This document shows positions 43,001 to 55,000 of a stretch of 64,000 nt of DNA, one piece after another. Numbering within the stretch: position 1 is the stretch's first letter; every line of letters starts with the position of its first letter. The stretch is from Liolophura sinensis. Lineage: Eukaryota > Mollusca > Polyplacophora > Chitonida > Chitonidae. The stretch covers positions 95,225,805 to 95,289,804 of the forward strand of contig NC_088295.1 in NCBI RefSeq assembly GCF_032854445.1. The letters are read 5' to 3'. Below the pieces are notes generated by a model. That model was not told where the DNA came from and did not search any database. It worked only from the letters and a program-made list of their open reading frames with translations. Made by a program: the position numbers and the translations under genes.

Positions 43001-46000
43001 TTCTGTTCTGAGTCATATCTCATCTCTACAGGTCCATAGCAGAGAGGATCATGGTACATGTAAAGCAATATTCTGTTCTGAGTCATATCTCATCTATACA
43101 GGTCCATAACAGAGAGGAGCATGATACATATACAGCAATATTCTGTTCTGAAGTCATATCTCATCTCTACAGGTCCATAACAGAGAGGAGCATGGTACAT
43201 ATACAGCAATATTCTGTTCTGAAGTCATATCTCATCTCTACAGGTCCATAGCAGAGAGGAGCATGGTACATGTACAGCAATATTATGTTCTTAAGTCATC
43301 TCTACAGACCTGTACTCCAGATTTTTGATAGAGAGAATCTTGATACATGTACAGCAATATTCTGTTCTGAAATCATATCTCATATCTACACGCCTCTCCG
43401 CTTCGGGATCGGTAAATCCAGGATCAATCCTGGGTGAAGTCACACCAAAGGCTTTAAAAGAGGAAGTTGTCACTTCCTCGCTTGGCGTTCAGCATAAAGG
43501 GGATAGTACAACGACTGGTTGACCCGTTTCTGTATAATGGTTCGGGCGGGGCTGGTTACTTGAGTTCGGTAAGTCGTCTCCGTGAAGCAGCACTGGATAA
43601 AAGAGTGGTGGAAATCCGTCCTGCGACAAGTAGTCACATTACATACACCCTAAGTATTCCTTCTTCGTCATATGACTGAAAACTTGTTGAGTACGACGTT
43701 AAAGCCCAAGCAATCACTTACTCACTGTACACGCCTCTTCTCCAGATCCGTGATAGAGAGAAGCGTGGTACATGTACAGCGATATTTTGTTTTGAAGTCA
43801 TATCTCATCTCTACAGGTCCGTGATAGTGAGAAGCATGGTGCGTCAGTATAAATGGCTACAGCGTAGGTAGCAAAACGACAGCAGCGACGTCAGTTACTA
43901 GTTAGTATAAATTGTCACACGTAACCGGTGAAATACGACCTCTTGTCAATTTACCTGAGTTAAGGCTTTATACTAACTGTTCATGTATGTGCTTAATTAC
44001 TGACAAACTTCACGCGTATGGCCCCATCGTGAAAGAATGAAACACAAAAATATGTGGTGATGTTAATTGCTATATATTAAACGTCTCTTTTCTAAAAACT
44101 GATGTAATGTTAACTCATTTAATTTTCAAACACATTGAAAGGGTACAAATGACAGCCCAATCTAACAAGGGACATAATTCTGACCTGCAATGTGCATGTA
44201 GACACATAAGTGTATCACGCTTCTGATAGGTACAGATCTGAACATTTCTGACACATGGCAATATCCCTGTTAGGGATACAGATTTAAACATTCCTGAGAG
44301 GTACAGATGTGAACACGCCTGACAGGTAGGAATGTGAACAACCCTGACAGGTACAGTTGTGAACACTTTTAAACGCCATAGATGTGAACACTTGTAATAG
44401 GTACATATGCAAACATTTCTTACACCAACTTATGTGAACACCCTGACACTAACAGATGTGAACGCTTCTAAAAGCTACAGATGTGAACACTTCTAATAGG
44501 TACACATGTGAACATCCTTAACAGGTACAAATGTGAATACTTGTGATACTTCTGACAGGTAAAGTTAAAAACACTCCTTATTGGTAGAGATGTAAATACG
44601 CCTGACAGGTACAGATGTGAACACTCCTGACGGGTAGAGATGTGAAAATTCTGGTAGGTACAGATGTAAACATTCCTGACAGGTAAAGATAAGAACACTC
44701 TTGACAGGTACAGATGTGAACACGATTAACAGGTACAAATGGGAACATTCCTGAAATGTACAGATACGATAACCCATAACAGGTACTTATTTGAACATGC
44801 CTGACAGGTAGAGATGTGAACACGCCAATCAAATACAGATGTGAACACCCCTAACAAGTAGAGATGTGAACACTTCTAATAGGTACAGATGTGAACACGC
44901 CTGACAGGTACAGATGTGAACACCACTGATAGGTACAGATATTAACATGTCTGACAGGTACAGATGTTAACTCTTATAATAAGTAAAGATGTGAACACTC
45001 CTGACTCGTACAGATATGAATAATTCTAAAAGGTAGAAATGTGAAGACTTCTAATAGGTACAGATGTGAACACGCCTGACAGATCTAAACACGTGTGACA
45101 GGTACAGATATGACCACTACTAATAGGTACAGATTTAAACACCCCTGACAGGTACAGATGTGAACACGTGTGACAGGTACAGATGTGAACATTTTTGATA
45201 GGTACAGATGTGAACACGTCTGACAGGTATAGATGTGAACACGTCTAAAAGGTAAAGATGTGAACACGTCTAAAAGGTGAACACCACTGACAGGTATAGA
45301 TGAGAACACTCCTTTTAGGTACAGATGTGAACACTTCTGACAGCTACAGATGAGAACATTAGTAAAACGTATAGATATGTACTCACTTTGGACAAGTACA
45401 GATGTAAACACGCCTAACGGACACAGATATGAACACGCCTGACAGGTATAAAAAGGAACACTCCTTATAGGTACAGATATGAACACTTCCAACCGGTACA
45501 GATGTGAACAGGCCTAACAGGTATAGATGCGAACACGCCGGACAAGTACAGATGTTAACCTTTATGAAAGGTATAGATGTGAACAAGTCTGACTAGTACA
45601 AATGTGAACACGTCTGACACGTACAGATGTGAACACGTTTGAAGGTACAGATGTGAACACGCCCGATAGTTACAGATGTGGACACTTACAATAGGTATAG
45701 ATGTGAACAAGCCTGACAGGTACAGATGTGAACAAGCCTGACAGGTACAGATGTGAACACACCTGACAGGTACAGATGTGAACATTTCCGATAGGTACAG
45801 ATACGAACACCCGTGACAGGTACAGATATAATCACCTTTGACAGGTAGAGATGTAAACAGTTTTAATAGATACAAATGTAAACACTCCTGACTACCACGG
45901 TGTGAACACGCCTGACAGATACAGATATGGGCTCCACCGACAGGTACAAAATTACACATTCCTGACAGGTTGAGATAAGAACACTCCTTATTGGTACAGA

Positions 46001-49000
46001 TGTGAACACCCCTGACAGGTACAGATGTGAATATACCTGAGAGATACAGATGAGAACATCCTTAACAGGAACAGATGTGAACACTTCTGACAGGTACAGA
46101 TATGAACACCCCGACAGTTACAGACGTGAACACATCTGACAGGTACAGATCTAAACACCCCTGACAGGTACAGATGTGAACATATCTGATAGGGACTGAT
46201 GTAAACACGTCTGACAGGTACAGATGTGAACACCACTGATAGGTATAGATGAGAACACTCCTTTTAGGTACAGATGTGAACACTTCTGACAGGTACAGAT
46301 GAGGACTCACTTGATAATGTAAAGTGTGATATTACCCTTTTCAGTTGACGTGCCTGGGCCTCCTGAAATGAACAGATTAGACTCATCGAAACGACATTTA
46401 TTCTTCCACATCTGCAGTTTTTCTGTGGATGAAATCGAAGGAAAGAGATGGAGAAATACGTGTATCAAAACGAAATCCAAGTAGGGCTCGTACAGGGGTG
46501 GACCCAGTGCGTAATGGGATGGGCGCAGTGTATAAGGGAGTTGACGCAGTGGGTAAGGGAGTGGACGCAGTGTATACGGGGGTGGACTCAGTGTGTAAGA
46601 GGATGGGCGCAATGTGTAAAGGAGTGAACCTAGCGCATGAAGGATGGGGGTGGAGGAATTCAGTGCATAAGTGGTTGACCCAATGTCTCAGAGAGTGGAC
46701 AAAATGTGTAAGTGAGTAGACCCCCCGTATCAAGGGGTGAACTTTTCGTGTAAGTGGGTTGACCCAGTGTGTAAAGGGATGGGCAAGTAAGGGGGTAGAC
46801 ATACATGTAGTGTTAAGGGGTGGACGTTAAGGGATAAGACACAGTATGTAAGGCGGTGGACCCAATGCATAAAGGGGTGGATCCAGTGTGTTGGTGTTTT
46901 AACCCAGTGTGTAATGGGGTGCACCCACTCTGTGAGGGGGTGGACCAAAACGGTGTAAGAAAGTGGACCCACTCTGTAAGGGAGTGTGCAAGTGGGTTGA
47001 TCCAGTGTGTAAAGGGGTGGACACAATGTGTAAGGGAGTGGGCCCATGGTGTAAGGGGGCGGGCGCAGTGTGTAAGGTGATGAACGCAGTGTATAAGGAA
47101 ATGTTGAACATTCTGTAAGGGGGTGGACCATCTGTGTATGAGTATAGACGCTGTGTGTAAGGAGGTGGACCCAGTGTGTAAGGGCGTGGGCCCAGTGTGT
47201 AATGGGGGTGGACCCAGAGTGTAAGAGTATAGAACGTTGTATGTAAGATAGTGGACCTAGTCTGTGATGGGGTGGACCCACTGTGTAAGAGAGATGACGC
47301 AGGGTTTTGTTTTGGAGAGGACGCTTTGTGTTACTGGAGAATGCAGTGTGTAAGGGCGGTGACGCTTGGTGTAAAGGCAGTGGCCCCAAAATTTAGGGGA
47401 ATTGACGCGGTGTGTACGGAAATTCATCCAGTGTATAAAGGCGGTGGATCCAGTGTGTAAACGGGTAGACCTAGTCTGTAAGGTTGTTGGTCTTGAGTGT
47501 AAGGGGGTCGACCTAGTGTGTAATGGGGTGGACATCGTGTGTAAGTGACCCACTGTGGAATGGGGTCCAGTGTGCAATGGGGTTGACCCAGTGTGTGAAC
47601 AGGTAGGCCTAGTGTGCAATGGGGTGGACCCAGTGTGTAATGGGGTGGGCGCGATGTGTAAGGGTATGGTAATTTTTTGATAAAGGATACCAATTATTTG
47701 GTAAAGTATAAATACCTGATATTTCTGTCACACTGACGTAAAAGCTGGTTTTTGACGTCTTTGCCACGCCATTGATGTTACAGGTGACGGTCACGCTATA
47801 TTCACCCTCATTTGTCGGACTAACATTGGTTAGAGTCAGTGTGGTGACTATTCCCGGTAGACTGACCTCCTGACCGTACACCACCAGCCTGACCGGACCC
47901 GCCTCTTCCAGGTGAGACTCTAGAGCGTCACTCTCTTCTGTTTTCTCCCACTTCACCTGGACGCTGCCGGAGGACGGTCGTGCATAAAATGGCACGGAGA
48001 TTGTCTCTGTTTTCCCCAAACCAATCACCAATGTCTGTGAGTGATTCTGGAATACAGCTGGAGCTAAAACAGACAGAAACAGTAGAACACCATGACTGTC
48101 AGAGTATGGAATAGTCACCCGATCTATTAGCTGGATTATAATATATCTAACACACCACTAGTAAAGAAACAAGCATCCTGAGGATCTATGTCCCTTGTCA
48201 TAAGTGGGGGGAAGTTATTTCTTTGTGATGGGTGGGGGAGGGGGTCATTATGATGGGTGGAGGAAGTTGTTCCTTTGTGATGGGTGGGAGAGGTTTTTTC
48301 TATGTGATGGGTGGGGGGTTTCTTGTGATGGTGGGGGAGGTGGCTTCTTTGTGATGGGTGGGGGAGGTACCGGTAGTTTCTTTGTGATGGTTGAGGGATG
48401 ATTTCTTTGTGATGGGTGGGGGGTAGGGGGTCTTTGTGATGCGTTGTGGAGGTTGTTTCCTTGTGATGTTGTAGTTTGTCTGTGTTGGGTGGGTGTGGTC
48501 TTTCTGCGATGGGTGAGGGGATGGTTTCTCTGTAATCGGTGGAGTGTGATTTCTATGTAATGGGTGGGAGCAGGTGGTTTCTCTATTGTGGGAGGGAGGT
48601 GGTTTGTCTATGTGTGGGAGGTTCTGTGGGGTTTGTCTGAGATGGGTGGAGGGGGGTGTCTGTGATGGGTGGAGAGGGGTCTCCGTGATGGGGGTGGGGG
48701 TGGGGGTGAGTGGTGTTGGATAATGCTGTGACAGGTGGAGCGTGGTTTCTCTGTGATGAGTGAGTGGAAGATGATTTCTCTTTTATGTGTGGGAGGTGGT
48801 TTGTCTTTTGTGTGGGAGGTGGTTTGTCGTATGTGTGGGATGTGGTTTCACTGTAATGGGTGGGAATGGTGGCTTCTCCGTGATGGATGGGGTGCAGTTT
48901 GTCTGTGATGGGTGGGGTGTGGTTTGTTATGTGTAGGAGGTGATTCCTTTGTGATGGGTGGGGGAAGTGGTTTCTGTGTCATGTGTGGGCGGTGGTTTCT

Positions 49001-52000
49001 GGTGGGTGGGGGTGTGGTGTCTCTAATATGTGTGGGCGGTGGTTTCTGGTGGATGGGGAGGAGTGGAAAATATAAAATGGGTGAGTATGCTGTGTTCCAC
49101 AAGTTTTCTTGTTAACTCAAGAGAGAGTTGCTTTGTACAAAAATGCACCCCTTGATAATAAAAAAAATGTCATATGCAAAGCCATGATGTCTACTGCATG
49201 AGAAACTGATGACATTTACCTCGGTGACGTTAGAGAGGAATTCATTACAGGCAATACGCCTGTAACCTGAATGATTAGTGACAGGAAGTTGACTACAGCC
49301 CCCAAATCTGTAAAGTATCCCGAAAAAACTTTCTTTCTACAAACGTCAGGGGAACAAACGCTGCATCATGAATCAGATACATGTACTGTACATGAACAGC
49401 CGTAAGCCAATTACATCATAGTACTTACACTAATTACATGTAGTACTAAAATCAAATCACACCACAGTACTTACACCAATCACATGTAGTGCTAAACTCA
49501 AATCACACCACAGTACTCACACTAACTGTTGTCCGCTACATATGCATGAAAATCACTGCTTGTCACCCACCCACAAGCTTAAAGCACCCAGGTCAGACTT
49601 ACTTGGAGGAGCCACATAGAACTGCCCTTTTTGTCCAGACTTTATCCCGTTAGTCACTGTACACACATAGTCCCCCGTGTCAGCGTACGTCAGGGTGTCA
49701 GGCAAAGTGTAGGTGACAGAGGTGCCTCTTGTCTGAGTCCCCAGCTTGCGTACGAGGGTCTCCCCAACACGGTGCTCCCCCAGGCTGAAGGTGTAGGCGT
49801 TAGGAATACCCTCAGCTGTACAGGTTAAGGTGTGGGAGCTGCTGTCGTAAGTCACTGTTACATCAGGAGGGTCTGAAATGATGAAGACAGTTCCCTACAG
49901 GTACAGACATCCGTATCTGACTCGTGTACAACATCCACATTTGATAACCATCCACTTTACAAACACCGCTCAGCATACAATAGTTACAGGTACAGACATC
50001 CGTATTTGACTCGCACAAAACATTAATGCCATAGACTTACAATCATCCCTATCAGACTGGTATACAGCATTAGTTTTTGATAACCATCCACTTACACCCA
50101 TCCATACATGACTTGTACAGAACATCAACGCTGGATAATTCTCCACTTACTGTCATCCATATCTGACGTATATACAACATCAATGTTTGATAATCATAGA
50201 CTTACAGTCATCCCTATCTGACTGGTATACAACATCAATGTTTGATAACCATAGACTCACAGTCATCCCTATCTGACTGGTATACAATATCAATGTTTGA
50301 TGATCATAGACTTACAGTCATCTCTATCTGACTGGTATACAACATCAATGTTTGATAATCATAGACTGACAGTCATCTCTATCTGACGTATATACAACAT
50401 GAATGTTTGATAATCATAGACTTACAGTCATCTCTATCTGTATAGTATACAACATCAGTCTGTGATGACCATAGACTTACAGTCATCTCTATCTGACTGG
50501 TATACAACATCAATGTTTGATAATCATAGACTGACAGTCATCCATGTCTGTATAGTGTATAACATCAATGATTGACAACCACAGACTTACAGTCATTCCT
50601 GTCTGTATAGTGTACAACATCAATGTTTGATAATCATAGACTGACAGTCATCCCTATCTGTATAGTGTACAACATTAATGTTTGATAACCATTCAGTTAC
50701 AGTCATCTGCATCTCCTTCGTTTACAACAACAACGCTTGATAACCATCCATTTACAGTCATCCGCATCTGCTTCGTTTACATCAACAATGCTTGATAACG
50801 ATTCACTTACAATGACCCATATCTGACCCGTCTATAACATCAGTGCTTGATAGCATCCATTTATAGTTATCCGTATCGGACTTGAATACATCATTAATGT
50901 TTGATAGCTATCCGCTTACAGTCATCCGTATCTGACTTATATACTACATCAATGTTTGATAGCCATCCGCTTACAGTCATCCGCTTCTGACTTATATACT
51001 ACATAAATGTTTGATAGCCATCCGTATACAGTCATCAATTAATGACTTGTGCCCAAGATCAACCCTTGATAACCATGCACTTACTGTCATGTGTATCTGA
51101 CTCGTACCCAACACCGGCGCTTTCACTTCATAAATACCGGTACCACTGGATATACCATAGTCATATACCTTGTAAACCAGTTGACTACCTAAACACCAGC
51201 TAGTTACAGACCTGTTCACAGTTTATAACATTAAAGTCAATCTATTCAATTTTACCATATCTTTTACAATATAACGGCTGGTACACTGAAGACCCTTACA
51301 TTCCTGTCCTGAAAACTGTGAAACATGTGAAGAACAAAACAAGATGTTAGTCTGTCTTCTTATGCTACATGTAGTTTGATGTATTGACTAATCAATCAAT
51401 TGCCAAATACTCTCTAAAAACTACTGTGTACTAGTGGAACTCAATATTGTGGTCAAAATGCACCTCCACATTATTTTGTGTACTAGCAATACACACATTG
51501 TGTGTTCATGTAACATATCCACAGTGACCTGTGTACACGTGTATTTACCGCTGATACACATATCATTGTGGATGTGTCAATTTGTACACAATCGGTTTTT
51601 GAGAGTACTATTTTATAAGTTTCGTAGCATTTGACAAAATGCGCCGTATCAGCAAAGCTTGTGAATTAGATCTTGTCTTACTTTCATAGTTTGATTTGAC
51701 AAGTCGATACAATAAATCGCATGAACGCTGAAAAATACCAGAAAGAGGAAACAGGTGTAGGCAGTCGGCTAGCTAGATACACTTCCCAGGTGGAAATGTA
51801 CCTGACAACCTGATCAAACTACTCACACTGTACAACAAGCTGCACGGTCGTCTGTCCACTCCCAACACTGTTCGTGACATTACACGTATACTCCCCAGAA
51901 GCTGACCTCTGTACATTCTCTATCCTGTAAACAGCTGATGTTCTCTTGACCTCTGCACTCTTTGACATCTTCCACGCAAATGTAGATTGGGGATTCCCCT

Positions 52001-55000
52001 GGGCAGAGCACACTAAGATGGCTGTTTCATCCTCTGTTACATTGACAGGAGTGGTAGCACTAGGGGTGTCCAGGTCTGTAACACATGTGTAAGAACATAG
52101 ATGACGCTGTTACATATTAATGATTGATGACAGAAAGTCATAATAATGTCAGAAATCAAGTCCACATGTACTACGGTACATCGATATCTTCCTGTCTGCG
52201 GGTGATGCATCACTTCTGGTCTGTAGTACTGTCCTACCGTCAGGCATCTACACACATGTAGACTTCATGATTAGCTGACCCATGTCAGACAGAGAAACCA
52301 GGACAGATACAAACAACATACTGTACAACTCTGATCCACCTGGGGACACTCCAAATCCATGGTTCACATACATGTACATGTATAAAGATGAGCAAGTCTT
52401 CCGCTTCTATGAAAATTTTCAAAAACAGTCTTACTAGCAACTGGATATTAAATATAATAATAATATCTTTATTTATCGAAGGCACCTCGTGTTTAATATA
52501 CAATGACACCGTTCTTCTCCAAAACCTTCACAGAGAAAACAATATATAGGGAACGTACTTCAGCGATCAATCCCAAAAAACATAAAATATACATGAAACA
52601 AGTTAAAGCATCATGTAGTTTGAAAAGTGAAGCCACATACATTCATATATACCAAAAGCAACAACACAACCACTAGTGTTGTCGCCACAACTGTCCCAAG
52701 GCTTGGTCATGTAGTTGACATTTTACTCAGGCCATTTATTGCTCATGTTAAAAGTAACATCAGAGATGAGATCGACTCCCTAAATAAGTTATCGCAGAAT
52801 GTAGACCATGATGTCGAAATGACCACTTTTTATGTGAAAAGTTTATATAGCAACATTCCGTATGAGCTAGGAATAGAAGCAATCCAATATTGGTTAAATC
52901 AACATCCCGAATCACTGGACAAACGCTTCAAAAGTGACTTTCTAACAGATTGTATAAATTTATCTTAAACAATAACTCCTTCTGTTTTGTCATTATGTAT
53001 AAATTTTTTGGACAGCAATGAAAACAAAGATGGCTAAGGCTTATGCAACTTTAGTAATGGGCTATTAAGAGATATCTCTTTACAAAAAAATGTTTGTACA
53101 TGATTTTGCAACAGACTTTAAAAGCCAGTGGAAAAGATACTTGGATGATTGTTTTATTTTCTGGCCAAAGGAAGCCGGGCCGATTGGTCTTCTCTTTGAT
53201 GGCCTCAATAACCTTTATCCCCAAATATCCTTTACAATGGAAGTAAATTTTAAGTCAGTACACTTTTTAGACATAATTGTCTTAAAAGTGGGGACTTTCA
53301 TCAACTGATATTTATCGAAAACACACGGACACACAACTTTATCTTCGTTTTAGTTCGAATCACACGCGTCAGACTCGAGAAAACATCCCATATTACCTTG
53401 CAAGAAGAATGTGTACAATAGTAAACGTAAAATTGGGAACAAAATAGAGATTAATAGAACTTAAATCATGTCTAGGCAACAGGGGTTATCCGGAAGGATT
53501 AATTGACAAAGGAATTAAGACAGCTCAGTCATTCATTGACTGATCTGAGGGAACCCTCACAGAAAAAAACCTGACGAGAAGGTAATTCCATTTGTTTCAA
53601 CACATAATCCCAATAACATCTTCCCAATCATTGTGAATACCTTACCAATTCTAAAAAACAGTGACAGGATGAAAGATATTCTGGCCCAATCTACAGTCAT
53701 TTATAGCAAACGACAGGCTCCAAGCCTGAAAAAAAAATGTTAACTCGCGCTCACTTTTCGAAAAAATCCTTGACTCCATCGGTTTCTAAATGCAATAAAC
53801 CCAGATGTGGAGAATGCATTCACATGTTAGAAGGATCAAGCTTTCAATTTGAGAGAGACGATCCTTTGTTTAATGTAAAATTTCACTTGTGCTGCTCTGT
53901 AAAACTGTTGTATCACATGTTTGCATGGGGTGTGGCAAACAATATATTGGCCAGGCCTCAGATCTCCGCTCCAGATTGACAGTGCATCGAAATATCAACA
54001 ACGAAGAACATTGTCATCTCTCAGTAAGTAAGCAAATACGCTCATGCGCATTGTCTTTGACTCCCTCGTTCAAAGTCTTTCCAAAGAATTAGATGGAAAT
54101 CAAGTCACCTGAGATGTAAAAGAAACTTTCTCCATAAATAAATACCACCTATGTCTCAATGGTAGGTAGTCACCGGCTGTAATATCGTGTCTCATAATAT
54201 GATGATGTACCACGTGCTTGTATAATTTACGTTGATTAATTTTGTCAAACAAGTTCATTTTTCACTCATTGTATATATTACTCATTGTGTATGTACAAAT
54301 ACTATGTCACAGATTATCCCCATGGTCATCCGTTCGATGGTGATAAAGACGCATCGTCACTAGTCCACCTGCGGATAGACACTCGCAGGTACTGATTAAT
54401 CTATTGTTCGCTACTTAACAGCTTTGCATATGTACGACCTTGTTCCCAGCAACAATTTATCCATGTATCATGCCATGTAACTAAACCACTGCCTGTTTTG
54501 GCATGTACGTAACATGTCCCATAGTTACTGGTAACACATGTCCTATATAAATGACCTTTCTGGACATCCATATTCATATTCCTTGAAAATAACATGAAGT
54601 TTCAAACTGCAGTTGGAATATAACAGAATGTAGAAAGTTGAGAGGGCGTTTTATTATTTTTTTCATATATATATATATGCATTTTAGCTTTCGACATATC
54701 ACTGAACATGTAAAGTTAAGGAAGATGTGATTTTATCTAAATGGTTGATACAATGAAAGCATACATGCATGCCTGCACATTTCAGTTATTGTCTGAATAT
54801 AACTGTAAGTTTAAGAAGCTTGATTTAAAGCTTGATAGGGAACGAGCTTCTTTTACCTGGAAAGGAAGGCAGTTCCAAAGAATATGGCCCACTTGTGGAC
54901 AGAGATCATAGCTTGATGTACGATCATTTAAAAAACCTACAGTACAAGTGGTTTTGTAAATGGTCAATGTGCTAGTCAGAAAATTTATCTTGCCTTCGTT

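Noticed and set aside
44115-46310. Open frames rich in SVPVRxVHICTCQ
   Set aside because: Translation of the 25-bp array; no conserved domain.
51084-51193. An extra exon of the Ig receptor
   Set aside because: Splice-like borders and an open frame exist, but inclusion would shift the frame between exons b and c, which join perfectly without it. Kept as a finding only.
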